Below, in pieces: positions 1 to 11,317 of a stretch of DNA of 64,000 bases. The stretch's first letter is position 1. Every line of letters starts with the position of its first letter. The stretch lies in NCBI GenBank assembly GCA_017165825.1, contig CM029367.1, positions 3,316,224-3,380,223 of the forward strand, in the 5' to 3' direction. The position numbers and the translations under genes were made by a program. The notes beneath the pieces were generated by a model that was not told where the DNA came from, did no database searches, and saw only the letters and a program-made list of their open reading frames with translations. Origin of the DNA: Hepsetus odoe. Taxonomy: Eukaryota; Chordata; Actinopteri; Characiformes; Hepsetidae.

Positions 1-120
1 ACATGTCTAAAGATACAAGGTTCTAGATAAAGGGGATCCAACCACTCAGCGTTCAGCATCAGCGGTAAACAAATCACCTGATCATCTGGAATCATCTGCA
101 CCTGTTTCTTCACTGCTCCA
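1..120 (-). mobile_element. Tc1/mariner-like repeat fragment
   Basis: This segment is similar, in reverse complement, to 28540-28640 (shared words include CACCTGATCATCTGGAATCA and GGTTCTAGATAAAG), and part resembles 44878-44920. Three dispersed copies mark it as a repeat. Its assignment to a Tc1-like element rests on the neighbouring terminus at 28780-28810. Confidence 0.55.
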
Positions 121-270
121 TGTCTTCAGTTAGACACTGAGTTCACTGCGTGGCTTTAAAGCACTATTCTGTGCACTAACAATATATATATATATATGGC
201 ACCTTGACTGGACTGGCTGGGTAGGCGTCTCAGTGACTGCTTCCATGTGTGCATATTCATAGATAAGCCA

Positions 271-271
<1 letters not shown>

Positions 272-303
<32 letters not shown>

Positions 304-328
304 GTGTGTGTGTGTGTGTGTGTGTGTG
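272..328. repeat. (TG)n microsatellite
   Basis: About 57 bp of TG repeats with one TAGG interruption; open frames across it are spurious. Confidence 0.95.
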
Positions 329-429
329 CATGTAGGGCATGACATTGTATCCTCTGCAGATTTGGCTCAGCTCCTCAGTCAGTGTGGGACTGACACTGGT
401 AAGAGACAGAGCCATCTGCCTGTGTAACT

Positions 430-487
430 AACACACACACACACGCGTGTGCACACACACACACATGCACGCACACACACACACACA
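430..487. repeat. (CA)n microsatellite, interrupted
   Basis: CA repeats broken by CGCGTGTG and ATGCACG; it lies in inverted sense to the TG block at 272. Confidence 0.93.
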
Positions 488-1739
488 GGCTCAGTAGACA
501 GAGCTTAGACACAAGCCTGTTTGCTCTCTCAAACAAACACTCTTCCTCGTGTCCCGTCTCTCCAGAGAGGGACAGCTGGGCTCGGGCCGCGCGCTGTGCA
601 GGCGACACATATTTACGCTCTAAAAAATAGACTCGCAGCACAGCGCGCTGACACACCGCACGGCCTCAGCATATGCTGGGCTTGTGTGTTAGTAGCTGTG
701 TAGGTGTTTGCACAAAAGAAAGTGTTTGGCAGGATTGGAAGTGTGTGTCTGGGAAGCGATTAGAATGACTCATTTACACCCTGGAGGCCGGCCAGTAGGG
801 CTGCACAATTAAAAAATTGATGAAATGTTGCGAAATTCAAGATTTCTTTTATCGAGAACTGTTTCTGTTTTGCGCCTGGGGAACAACGGCCATCGAGAAC
901 AATTGAACGCTTCCAGCACAGAGTTTTTCCCTCATAATGATGGCCTTTGCAACACTGATATCACAGCAGGCTGCAACGAACGGGCCCTCTTTCCCTTAAT
1001 TACGTACTACGAGCATCCTGACCTCAAATGTTCCAGATTACGCGGGACGTCGGGGTGCCGAGGGGACGGCAGCATCCACAGATTGTGTAACCGCAAGTGC
1101 TAAAAATAATAGTTTCGGCATAAGCAATACCCGTGCACGTAGGATGGAGGAAGTGGCTAATGTTTTCGGCTTTGAGTGGCCTCGTAGAATTTTTTTTACA
1201 TTTTTTTTATAGCAGCTACATCTACCACATGTGTCAGCTGTTGCAGACAAAGGTCTGATGGGTTGTCGGTTTCATCCAGAGTGGAAGAACAGGATCAGGG
1301 ATTTGGTTTTCTGGGTTTTAATGTCATATTCAGTGAAAATTCAACCCAGAATCTTTTACAAGGAATAAATGTCATTTTGCATCCCATCACTGCGATATAT
1401 CTCGGTGAGGAGGTGGCAGGTAGCTCATGGAGGTTCTGGTTCTGAGTGTCGTGACCTCAAATGTTCGGGCAAGTTCGCTAAAATTCAGCATCCGATTCTA
1501 AGGTGTGAAAAGAGGCGGATCGGTTCATTCAGGACCGAGGCTTCTGTCGCGTTAATATTTGTGAAGCCATTTCTGTACTGCGACGTCAGGGGGTTTTTCT
1601 GCATATTGTGCGGCTCTAATGCTCATTAGTAGCGAGTCAAAGCGAATTTGCCGAAGTTTTGCGAGCGATGCTCGAGGGTCTACGTCTCTGATGCTTTCTT
1701 CTCCGGCTCCATCTGCCCCAGTGTCTGGACAGTTGCACA

Positions 1740-1862
1740 TACACACACACAGATGGAGAATGGTGGCATGGGGGAAAAGAAAAGGCCTGTTTGAAAGTGG
1801 CTGCGCAGATGTCGTGTGTGTGTGTGTGTGTGTAAGTGTGTGTGTGTGTAAGTGTGTGTGTT
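1740..1862. repeat. CA block then GT microsatellite
   Basis: A short CA tract at 1740-1750 is followed 65 bp later by an interrupted GT tract at 1814-1862. Confidence 0.9.
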
Positions 1863-2052
1863 ACTCTGCAGACCATAAGCGGATAGACTAGAGGGCTGGG
1901 CTCTTATAAAGGTCAAAAGGTTATAATGCATCCTCAACACTCAAATCAACCCAAAGATAAACCCTTAAAATCAATGTGCAATGTGTTATAAAAAATATAT
2001 ATAAAATATAAATGCTCATTATAAAGGAATAAACAAATAAGCCTGATTTAAA

Positions 2053-2168
2053 CACTGGAGCGACGGTACCTCGCTCAAGGGTACCTCAACGCAACCTACT
2101 GACGGGACTTGAAACCCTGACCTTCTGATTATGGGTCCTAGTCCCAAATTACTAGATCAACCCTTCCG
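2053..2168 (-). mobile_element. SINE-A, degenerate partial copy
   Basis: Reverse-strand copy with the GGTACC...CTCAAGGGTACCTC core and the tRNA-like head; the 3' body is missing. It lies just upstream of a second partial copy in the same orientation. Confidence 0.75.
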
Positions 2169-2183
2169 TATGTTTAGCATACA

Positions 2184-2328
2184 CCCAGGGCAGCAGTAGC
2201 TTGGGAACAGTGACAGGGACGCTACCTTGCTCAAGGGTACCTCAGAGCAACCTACAGGTCTGGGACTCAAAACCATGACCTTCTGATTATGGATCCAAGT
2301 TCCTAACAACTAGGCCACCATGTCCTCT
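2184..2328 (-). mobile_element. SINE-A, degenerate partial copy
   Basis: Reverse-strand copy with CTACCTTGCTCAAGGGTACC and AACTAGGCCACC at the head end. It is about 15 bp from the previous copy, so the two may be a tandem insertion or a duplication. Confidence 0.78.
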
Positions 2329-3099
2329 GACCTTTACAGCCACCAAGCCTCTTCTAGGGTGGTCCTGTATCCTTCTAGATACAAGACTCATGCAATAATA
2401 ATGATACTCATAAAACGACCAATAGGGCTTCATTTGCCAATTGTGCAAAATACAGCTTCTGTTAGACATTTTATAAATGGCAGTAACAAACAAACGAGAA
2501 ATGATTGTAAATTATAGGGTTTTTATGGGGTTGTCCGGTCTATATGGACAGTTCAGGCTTTCCAATCAAGCGGCTGCAGGAAGACTTACCAAGCGTGGCC
2601 AGAGGAGAGAACAGAGAGCGTTCAATTTAAATAATGGCTCACTAGATGTCTAAATTAGTGCACTCACTATCCGTCCTGCAATGGAGTAATAAGTGGGTAG
2701 GTCCAGCTAAGTGCTAGATAAAGAATAACCCTTAAATGAGGAGAAACCTAAAGAACAATCTCAGGCAAATGACATATGACCGACGATCTACGGCTCGCAA
2801 TAACACGATACAGCCGGAAGGGTTGCAGTGTTTGTTGGCAACACGCTCTCCAGCAAGAGTTTTTACACTTTAACAAGTCATTCAGTCGAAAAGACATTAA
2901 AGAGTCGTTAATGATACGGACTGTTGTTTTGCTGCTGCTTTGAATCTTTTGAGGTTTTTCTTTTTTTCCCTCATGATGAAAACTGCAGCCCAGAGTCAGT
3001 GACAGAGGACGGGGGACAGTCATTACAGAGGAGGTGATCGACACAACAGAGGAAGCCTGCAGCTACACACTTATTTTTGTGAATTGCCCAAGTATTTAG

Positions 3100-3474
3100 C
3101 AGTAGTGGTGAAAAGACAGGAGGTGGAGGAGTTGAAGATGCTGAGATGTTCTTTGGGTGTGACGAGAATGGACAGGATTAGAAATGAGTATATTAGAAGG
3201 ACAGCTCAGCTCAGAAGGGCATTTTGGAGACAAAGTTGGAGAAGCAAGGTTGCGTTGGTTTGGACATGTCCAGAGAGGAGACGAGGATTCTTTCGGGAGG
3301 AGGATGTTGAAGATGGAGCTGCCAGGAAAGAGGAGAAGAGCAAGACCAAAGAGGACGTGGTGAGAGAGGACATGCAGGTGGTCGGCTTGAAGGAAGAAGA
3401 TGCAGAGGACCGGAAGAAATGGAGACGGGTGATCCACTCTGGCAACCTCTAAACGGGAGCAGCCGAAAGAAGAA
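3100..3474 (+). mobile_element. LINE 3' end (reverse transcriptase C-terminal fragment)
   Basis: The + strand carries the degraded end of a non-LTR retrotransposon ORF: SLGVTRMDRIRNEYIRRTAQ, then LVWTCPERRRG, then the hydrophilic MQVVGLKEEDAEDRKKW and a stop. The conserved untranslated end AAACGGGAGCAGCCGAAAG with a GAA-rich tail closes it. The copy is 5'-truncated with frameshifts in the middle. The same end occurs at 7253, 8388, 26988, 43165 and 56519. Confidence 0.85.
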
Positions 3475-3475
3475 G

Positions 3476-3645
3476 AGGTGGCCTAGTGTTTAAGGACCCT
3501 ATGATTGGGAGTAGGTTGCCCTGAGGTACCCTTGAACAAGTCCCCATCCCCATCATACTGTCCCCATCACTGCTCCCCAGACGCTGGATATGGCTGCACA
3601 CTGTACGGTGTGTGTGGGTTAAATACAGAGGATGCATTTCAGTGT
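3476..3645 (+). mobile_element. SINE-A copy abutting a LINE tail
   Basis: Begins GGTGGCCTAGTGTTTAAGG directly after the GAAGAAGAG tail of the LINE copy, then TTGCCCTGAGGTACCCTTGA and GGGTTAAATACAGAGGATGC. Confidence 0.82.
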
Positions 3646-3689
3646 AAGAATTTAGATAAATATATTTAAAATAATACAGTTATGTATGG

Positions 3690-3885
3690 AGGGATGCTCC
3701 TAACGATCCTGTTCCAAGGGGTTGCCCAGGAGCAGGATAATGAGCAGCAGGACCAAGAGGTTGTGGGCTCGAGCCCGGCTCCATCCTCTCCAGCTCCATT
3801 TGAACCCCTGAGCAGGACCCTCAACCCCGAGTAGCTCTAGAGAGACTTTAAATTGCATTCGATAAATGCTCCAAACACATCCAAA
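3690..3885 (+). mobile_element. SINE-C-like copy (degenerate)
   Basis: Shares with 38651-38848 the order GAGGTTGTGGGCTCGAGCCC, CCTGAGCAGGACCCTCAACC and ATTCGATAAATGCTCC (the SINE-C end is usually GCTAAATGCC). Diverged. Confidence 0.55.
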
Positions 3886-4793
3886 ACAGGCTTTCATAAT
3901 GATTTTCTTTTCTATTTAATGACTCGCGACAAAGGAATCAACCGGGACGCAACATCTTGTGCCAACAGTAAACACAATCAATGAGCGAACACTAACTTTC
4001 AGGCCTGTCGTTTTCTTTCTTTTTTCCTTTGCTGGGTTTACAAAACCCCAAGCCCGTCCTTCTACAGTGCATGAAGATTCGGTGAAGCCTGGGGAACAGC
4101 TTCAGGTCGTACGAATCAGTGATTCAAACGTGACTTTATTACGGCAAAAAAATGGGAAAAACTCATCTGGATACAGTTTCTCAAAGAGCATCAGTCACCA
4201 CACTCTCGCACTCCCGAGACTCAAGGCTGGCCTCCAAGCCCCAAGACTCAATGGACTCCCACTCTGAACCCAGAAACCCAAGCCTTGAAAGTGACTTGCG
4301 TTAATAAACATGGAAAATAACAGCACCGGCCCACGTTTTCCACCCTTCAGAACAGACATGCGGTTTATTTGAAAAACGTAACAAAACATTCAAATCTTAA
4401 CCTTAAATCTTAACAGCTGGAAGGCAATCCGGCGTTTAATGGTAACATTTTCAGAAGTACTTGTTTATGTAGACATGGCCATCATTTACAGTTAATCCCC
4501 AACAAGTAAAGCTCTCTAAACAAAGCATTTAAGCCTTTGCTGGGAAAAGAGTTCATCGGTTTTTTATTTAATTCCAAACATAAATGTTCCAGTTCTGCGA
4601 GGCCATCTTTGACTAAGGCGTCAGTTCAGGCCGTGACCGTATGGACATGTGCAAAAAGAGCTTCCACCGTGTACCATCTGAAAGAAAACAGGGGTTATGA
4701 TACTCTTAATTACCCCCCAGTTTTGCTTTTTCTCCCAAAATCGGTCACCTGGTCAAAACAAGTTCAGGATGGTTAATTTAACACATTCGTGAA

Positions 4794-4989
4794 GTGAAAG
4801 CGACTAAAACACAGCAACACAAGGAAATACATCTTCTGTATTTAACCCACCGCGCAGCAGTGCCAGCCATATCCAGGGAGCAGTGATGGGGACAGTACCT
4901 TGCTCAAAGGTACCTCAGGGCAACCTTCTGGGATTCAAACCCATGACCTTCCGATATTGAAGCCTAGTTCCTGAACATTAGACCACCAC
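4794..4989 (-). mobile_element. SINE-A copy (left arm of a head-to-head pair)
   Basis: Reverse-strand copy: TTTAACCCACC, then CAGGGAGCAGTGATGGGGAC, ACCTTGCTCAAAGGTACCTC and GACCACCAC at the head. It abuts the forward copy at 4990. Confidence 0.85.
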
Positions 4990-5248
4990 CAGGGGCAGTA
5001 GTGGTCTAGTGGTTAGGGCGTTAGCCGCATGATCAGAGGATCATGGGTTCAAACCCCTTCCCGATAGGTTGCCCTGAGGTACCCTTGAGCAAGGTGCCGT
5101 CCCCGTCACTGCTCCCCGGGCGCTTTCAATAGCTGCCCACTGCTGCACGGGTTTGAGTGTGCATGGGTGAAATGCAGAGGTCCGATTTCGTTGTGGTTCA
5201 TGTGTGCCGTGACCTTGCAATGACAAGGGTTGTCACTTTCACTTTCAC
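4990..5248 (+). mobile_element. SINE-A, near full-length copy
   Basis: Starts GGGGCAGTAGTGGTCTAGTG (Pol III A-box-like), has a B-box-like GGGTTCAAACC and the core GAGGTACCCTTGAGCAAGG, and ends GTTGTCACTTTCACTTTCA. It is head-to-head with the preceding copy. Confidence 0.9.
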
Positions 5249-5956
5249 CTCCCATTTCATTAGGACTTCATCCCATCACCTGAAGGCCTAACCAATCAGA
5301 TACCTTGCTAAGCTAATCGATTCATTTTTTGTTGGGCAAATTTGAACTGTACGCATACAAAGCGAAATTAAAGAACTAATTCGATAAAATGCGCTAACAT
5401 TTTGAACCATCCCTCCCTCCTCCAAGCTTTTAGGGCTCTGCAAAGTTCGTAAATGAGAAGCTCATCTCTTTTCAACACAATCATCTCTTTTATGCATCTG
5501 TCCAAGCCAGGTCTCCCACAGTGCGCAACAGCAAAAATGGTAACCGATTCTGTCATGTGATGAGCGGGACTGCAGCACAGGCTGCTGATAAATGGCCCCT
5601 GAATACGTTTCTGCCCAAACTTCTGAAAAACAACACTGATCTCAGGCCAGCGCGAACCTTCATCATCTGCTTTCACGGTGAGGAAGGTGCAGCGGGGAGC
5701 AGAGCATGCCAGATCCACTTAATCACACGGCTTTTAAGGAGTGATCTAGAACAGGCTCTGTCAGCCATTAGACCGGCCCGAAACGAGCAAACTGACAACG
5801 AGCTCACCCCTCCCTCCCCCTCCCCCGCCTCCAGAGACACTAAAGAATGTGCACGGTCCATCAACCACCTCTTCTAGACTTTCTAACCAAGAGTGGCATT
5901 GAAACATACACACACACGCACTTGCGTTTCCGCTCACGCACACTTATACTGTATGT

Positions 5957-5991
5957 ACACACACACACACACACACACACACTCTCTCTGT
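5957..5991. repeat. (CA)n microsatellite
   Basis: Uninterrupted CA run followed by CTCTCTC. Confidence 0.95.
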
Positions 5992-6653
5992 CCTCTCCAC
6001 TCTCCAGCAAACCTGTTCTCTCTGTTTTTAATTGGCCCTCATTAAGGCCCAAACTGCTGCTGTTGCTCCATTTTTCTGAAAAGTCTCCAGAAATGGTAAT
6101 TAATGGCAGGATCTGTAAGAAAGCCGGCAATTAGCGGGAGCTGACAGGCGAGAAGAGTGCAGCGCAGGCGGCTTTGATGACTGCTGTTCGGCCAAGCCGA
6201 TTGTTTGTTTTAGCCCGCAGGGCTCCAAAGGGATGAGCTCTGTTTGATTTAACGCAGGGGTTACACCGCACAGCTCTCTGTACCCCGTATTGACAGCCAC
6301 GGAGAAAAGATCATTAATTTATACGGCTTTCCCGAGCGCCATTGTATTCAAATGAGAGATTCGGGACGGAGAAAAGCTTATAGAGCCAAGTTCATCGTTA
6401 TCTCTTCATCGTCTCCTCAGTCTCTCCGTCGCTCTCGCTCAGTTCCCGCGTTAAGACGTTTGTCTGGTAACAATGCTAAACAAACGTATTCCTGAATCCA
6501 GTGTTCCAGTTATTTTAAGCTCAAAGTCATGCCTATATTTAACCCCATGCACACTTAGCCCGTGAGTGCGAGACACATTGAGAATGCAGTGCTGAAGACG
6601 GGATTTTTAACAGTCCTTTCAGTCACCCTGATGTGTGTGTGCGATTCTTTTAA

Positions 6654-6907
6654 AAGTGAAAGTGACAACCCTTGTCATCGCGAGGTCACAGCACAGCACA
6701 CATGAACCACAACGAAATTGGACCTCTGCATTTAACCCATGCACAAAAAAAACGTGCAGCAGTGGGCAGCTATTGAAAGCACCCGGGGAGCAGTGATGGG
6801 GATGGTACCTTGCTCAAGGGTACCTCAGGGCAACCTACTTGTGAGGGAATTGAACCCACAATCTTTAGATGCCGGGCAATTCCCTCACCACTAGGCCACC
6901 GCTGCCC
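6654..6907 (-). mobile_element. SINE-A, near full-length copy
   Basis: Reverse-strand copy beginning AAGTGAAAGTGACAACCC and ending CACTAGGCCACCGCTGCC. It is 0.9 kb upstream of the first gfra1 exon in the window. Confidence 0.92.
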
Positions 6908-7252
6908 ATCTCTTACAGCTCGCATTAAAGCTATATTTCATAAATAAATCTAACATGATTTTCCGAACTGAACCATCAGCTAGGGATGCGTTTTTATTCA
7001 AATATTAGCGTCAGCATTGGCAGATATGAAAAATATCAGATAGTATCAGTTAGACCTCTAACCAGCACCAACTGTGAGGTCTGACAGCAGACCTTCCTGT
7101 GATGGAATCTCTGGAACGAATAGTCTGGTGAAAAAACACGGATTTACAAAATTGTCCGCTAATCCTTAATGTCGTCGTCCTTAATGTAATAGATACGCAA
7201 TTAGGACTAAGTACGCTCATCAGTGTTCTTCAGTTACTGAAGATATCGTTTG

Positions 7253-7569
7253 CTTGTTCTTCTTCTTCTTCTTTTTCTTTCGGCTGCTCCCGTTTAGGGG
7301 TCGCCACAGCGGATCATCCTTTTCCATTTCTTCCGGTCTTCTGCATCTTCCTCCTTCAAACCGACCACCTGCATGTCCTCTCTCACCACGTCCATAAACC
7401 TCCTCTTTGGTCTTGCTCTTCTCCTCTTTCCTGGCAGCTCCATCTTCAACGTCCTCCTCCTGATATACTCCTCGTCTCTCCTCTGGACGTGTCCAAACCA
7501 ACGCAACCTCGCTTCTCCAACTTCGTCTCCAAAACGTCCAACCTGAGCCGTCCCTCTAATATTCTCATT
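7253..7569 (-). mobile_element. LINE 3' end (5'-truncated)
   Basis: Reverse-strand copy with a GAA-type tail (TTCTTCTTCTTC), CGGCTGCTCCCGTTTAGGGG, and an ORF reading LRWFGHVQRRDEEYI ... MQVVGLKEEDAEDRKKWKRM with a short frameshift near the middle. It sits 220 bp before the gfra1 exon at 7791. Confidence 0.87.
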
Positions 7570-7790
7570 TGATGATATCGTGTTATGCTCAGAAAAGAAT
7601 GGTGTGATTTATCATGATCAACATCATCTTATCGCAAAAAGCAAAACTAAAAAGTCATTGCACGTCATGTTTTGGCCACACTTTCCTTTAGAAGTGGCTG
7701 ATCTGAAATCATGTATCGTTAATCCTCTGCACGTCTATCTCAGTTTCTGTAAGAGTCTAACCTCCTTCCTCTCTCTTTCTCTTTCTAAAG

Positions 7791-8142
7791 GGGAGCCAGC
7801 GTTGGCTAAGGAGAACAACTGCCTGAATGCGGCCAAGGCCTGCAACCTGAACGACACGTGTAAGAAGTACCGCTCGGCCTACATCAGCCCGTGCACCAGC
7901 AGGGTCTCCACCGCTGAGGTGTGCAACAAGCGCAAGTGCCACAAGGCCCTGCGCCAGTTCTTCGACAAGGTGCCTCCCAAGCACAGCTACGGCATGCTCT
8001 ACTGCTCCTGTCCCATAGGCGACCAGTCGGCCTGCTCCGAGCGGCGCCGCCAGACCATCGTCCCGGCTTGCTCTTACGAGGACAAAGAGAAGCCCAACTG
8101 CCTGGCGCTGCAAGCGTCCTGCAAGACCAACTACATCTGCAG
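7791..8142 (+). CDS. gfra1: gfra1 coding exon: domain 2 and start of domain 3
   Basis: This exon encodes the GDNF-binding domain 2 and the first helix of domain 3. The acceptor is a pyrimidine-rich stretch ending TCTAAAG at 7790; the donor is TGCAG|GTGCCC at 8143. The first two bases complete a codon begun in the upstream exon, and the last two (AG) begin an Arg codon finished in the next exon. The translated part has 13 cysteines in the GFR-alpha spacing, beginning NNCLNAAKACNLNDTC. The basic helix NKRKCHKALRQFFDKVPPK, the part of domain 2 associated with ligand and heparin contact in this family, is intact. SERRRQTIVPACSYEDKEKP follows, then the CKTNYICR end. Compared with mammalian GFRA1 as I recall it, the loop PIGDQSAC is about three residues longer. 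No stop or frameshift is seen. Alternative reading frames here are shadows. Confidence 0.95.
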
Positions 8143-8387
8143 GTGCCCGACCTCACTCCCTTAAAAGACACTTTCTTGCTGTCCTCACTGGAACGCAACA
8201 TTGTTCACTGCATGTCTATTGTGCATCTTCTGGTACGATTAACTGTACCAATGCATTCGTTTTTCAGTTGTAGTGCTGAAAAGAAAGCGCATCACCCCCA
8301 CTGTAGGAACCTTTTTTATCACCTTGACAGTCTGATGGACAGGTCTGAGTTTGATGAATGGCAGGAGAAAACCGTCTGATTGAATTG

Positions 8388-8612
8388 TCCTCTTCTTCTA
8401 CGTTTGGCTACACCCGTTAGGGGGACGCCAGAGAGGATCATCCGTCCTGTCCTCTGCATCTTCCTCTTTCACACTGCCTGCATGTCCTTTCTCACCACGT
8501 CCATAAATTTCAACTCTATCCTTAACATCCTTCTCCTGAAATACTCCTCGTCTCTCCTCTGTACACGTCCAAACCTATGCGGTCTTGCGTCTCTGACTGT
8601 CCACTGTAAAGC
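8388..8612 (-). mobile_element. LINE 3' end, degenerate
   Basis: Reverse-strand copy: CCTCTTCTTCTACG tail, CACCCGTTAGGGGGACGCC, then CCTCTGCATCTTCC and the WFGHV-region equivalent. Deleted internally relative to the copy at 43165. Confidence 0.75.
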
Positions 8613-8639
8613 CTCTCAGTCCCAGTGAAGGGACATGAT

Positions 8640-9012
8640 GCTTAAGAAGAGAATTCTTCACTTCCAAATTTGCAACATTTTGGGTAGGACTTGCTTGGTG
8701 TAGAAGGGCCTGAGCGCTGACCTCAACCCCATCCAACACCTTTGGAATGAACCAGAATGGAGATTAGTGCCAGGCCTTCTAATCTAACATCAACGCCTGA
8801 CCTCATCAAAGCTCTTCTGGATAGCTGAGCAAAAATTCCCAAACTTCAAAATCATGTGGAAAGCCTTCCAAGAAGAGTGGAAGCTGTGAAAACCAGGGAA
8901 CAACTCTGCTCCAAAGCCTTTGCGTGTACTTTATGCCCTCATCTTACGGATGCCATAAAAGTTGTATGTGTAATGGCCAGACGTCCCAATACTTTAGTCT
9001 ATGTATACTATC
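8640..9012 (+). mobile_element. Tc1/mariner-like transposase remnant, 3' part
   Basis: The + strand reads like the end of a Tc1-type transposase (ADLNPIQHLWNE, the usual D-NPIEHLW motif) followed by a degraded C terminus, and closes CGTCCCAATACTTTAGTC, like many Tc1-family ends. Frames are broken. Confidence 0.65.
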
Positions 9013-10156
9013 CTTTGAAACATCTTCTGCAATTATAATCACAATAATAATCTGGGAATCATGGCGTAGGCCTTCTCTCAGTGAGAAGCCATGACAACAC
9101 TGATAAGAGCACAGATTAGCACGACACAGCAGTGCAAAGTGGAGGATTTAGAGGTGCGAACCGCTTTGGTGTGACTTGTGATTACCCAGCATCACCAGCA
9201 GGGACATCCGCCATCCGTCCTGACACCTTTCTGCTGGGAAATAAAGCACATATTAACGTGAGGCGCTGAACATGTGTGGTTAGGGCCATTACAGTAATTA
9301 TGGAAGTCTAGCGATAGAGCAGCGGAGCTCAAATTTGGTTTGCTCGGTTCAGAGCTGCCCCCAAGTGCTGTAAATGGCTTGTTAAGGATTCATTAGATAT
9401 GGTTTGCGTAAGTGCTCTATGTATCATTGCTCTATCACGGCGGTGTGAAGTCTCCAGGCTGCGAGAGAATGAATGCCTACGTAGTTGTTTAATGACCCGG
9501 CTCGATCGGAGCATCTGCAACCGCTCCCACCGTTCGGCGAGCTCGCCCGCAAATAAACGGAGGACATTTACATTGCTGCCCCTCGGTACCTGCACTAGGT
9601 ACCTTCTTCCCACTCTCTCACAGGGTTTTTTTTTGTAGAGGCTAGATGAGTCTTGGAGGTTACCGTAGGCGGTAGAGGGTGGCGCAGCACACTGGGGCTT
9701 CTCTAGATCTGTGGAGATGGATTGACACCATCAGACTCCCACTAGTCCCACACCATATGTCAGGAGCATCACCGCATCACATTAATTCAGCTTTTCCTCC
9801 TCTGTGCTTAGCAGCAGAGTGCTGCTGTGGGACTTCGGGAAAGTGTAGGAGTGTGCAGTTAGTCTGTACCGAGATCCGAGATGGGGGTTTTAAAGCCTGC
9901 ACTGAAAAAAGAGTTTACTCCAAGATTCACTGATTTAAAGACACTGATTAAATGTAACCGTTGGCAACAGTCAGTGGTCACTTTGCATGGGGATTAGGCA
10001 AATGGTTTCTCACGTTTACAGGAACGATCGAACTGCTTTTAAGCTTTTTGTTGTTTTTTTTTTAAGTAAAAGGAAATTTTCAATGATGTTTATCACATGA
10101 CCAATCGCTTATTCTTGACGATCGAGAAATCGATTTAATCTTATTCGCACTCTGGA

Positions 10157-10425
10157 GGACACCTCTATGTTCCTCATGTTTTAAACTAAGACTAACAAAG
10201 CTCCACTGACTCAACAGAACCACCAATAATGGTTAATTGAGCTTCCAATTACAGACACTAATGGACTTTTAGATAATCCGTTTGAGTCTTGGTTCCTCCC
10301 ATGGTTTCTTCCTCCAGTTTTAGGGAGTTTTGTCTCCGTCGCCCTCGGCTTACTCACTTGGGGCTCGGATCGGATTCTGTAAAGCTGCTTTGAGAGCTTT
10401 ATAAATAAAACTGACTTGACTTAAA
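10157..10425 (+). repeat. Dispersed repeat family D (ends GTAAAGCTGCTTTG...)
   Basis: Shares GGTTCCTCCCATGGTTTCTT, CTCACTTGGGGCTC and TGTAAAGCTGCTTTG with 62305-62708 and, inverted, 37084-37262. It ends TAAATAAAACTGACTTGACTT. Class unknown, possibly a LINE 3' end. Confidence 0.7.
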
Positions 10426-11056
10426 GAGCCTTATTGAATACAGTGGATCATAGATTGAAGGGAAATCTCAAGTTTAATTTGACTGAACTGGACAGTTAAT
10501 TCCTAGAAATCAAAAAACATGCAGATCAAATGAGCCACAACAGAGTTCATCCTCATAATTTAACGTCCGAGAATAAAACACAAATCGATAGACCAGATTA
10601 TCTTACTTGTGGAGGCCATCAAAGAAATAATAAGTCATTGATACTGAAGATTGTCTGATTTTAGAAAACTGGTTGAACATATCCACTACTCCCATGTGTT
10701 CAATTTGGTCTAGATAAGCAGAAATCTGCTCAGACTTCCCTCTACAGCTAATAGCTCCCCCTTGTGGAGAACTTTCAAAATGCTAAACATGGCTTTAAAA
10801 TGACCAGTCAATGAAAGTCAATGTGTCTAAGCCTAATAACTTAGTCTAACCTTATGGCGGAAGGCAGAGAAACACTCTAGATGGGACACTTATAAATCTA
10901 TTTTTTTTATCAAGTGATTGATTAATCAAAACAGACCTACAGCCCTTCTTTCTTTTATTTGGCCTGGAAAAAGTACATAATCCTTACACTTTCAGTCAAG
11001 AATGAGTCAGCGGTTGGTGGATGGAAAAGTAAATCTTTCATGCGTCTCTCTTTCAG

Positions 11057-11166
11057 GTCTCGTTTGGCAGATTTTTTCGCCAACTGTCAGCCTGAGCCCC
11101 GGTCACTGTCTGGGTGTCTGAAAGAGAACTATGCCGACTGCCTCTTGTCCTACTCAGGCCTCATCG
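11057..11166 (+). CDS. gfra1: gfra1 coding exon: domain 3, first part
   Basis: A 110-nt exon continuing domain 3 of the receptor. The acceptor CTCTCTTTCAG ends at 11056, and the donor ATCG|GTAAG starts at 11167. It completes the Arg codon from the previous exon and reads SRLADFFANCQPEPRSLSGC followed by LKENYADCLLSYSGLI, with three cysteines. The final base G starts a Gly codon completed in the next exon. The length and the junction residues match the GFRA1 exon pattern known from mammals. SRLADF and ENYADCLL are strongly conserved in GFRA1. The exon is not a multiple of three, so skipping it alone would break the frame. Confidence 0.95.
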
Positions 11167-11317
11167 GTAAGCCCACAAACCTTTCGCTCTCATTACTGTT
11201 ACCGAAACAGAACAATTCGCATGATTTCTGTTTTTTTTTTTCACTTTATTATGTAACGAACACAGTCCAGCAAGCTGTTTTTATGAGCAAGGTAAGTCAT
11301 GAATACGATCGGTCATA

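Larger units (their letters stand above)
1..7790 (+). other. Intron of gfra1 (5' end outside the window)
   Basis: No gfra1 upstream exon (for example the domain 1 cysteine repeats) can be found in any frame. The stretch holds a Tc1-like fragment at the left edge, GT/CA microsatellites, hAT-like sequence beginning TAGGGCTGCACAATTA near 798, SINE-A copies, two LINE tails and a non-repetitive block at about 6000-6450. Confidence 0.8.
8143..11056 (+). other. gfra1 intron
   Basis: Holds a LINE tail, a Tc1-like remnant and a dispersed repeat at about 10157-10425. Between 9050 and 10150 I see no repeat family and no exon. Confidence 0.85.

Noticed and set aside
1019..1465. Direct repeat TGACCTCAAATGTTC at 1019 and 1451
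   Set aside because: A single 15-bp repeat with different flanks; probably part of a hAT-like repeat but not enough to define one.
7757..8201. Reverse-strand frames of 105-118 codons and a shifted + frame of 152 codons
   Set aside because: Shadows of the conserved gfra1 exon at 7791-8142.
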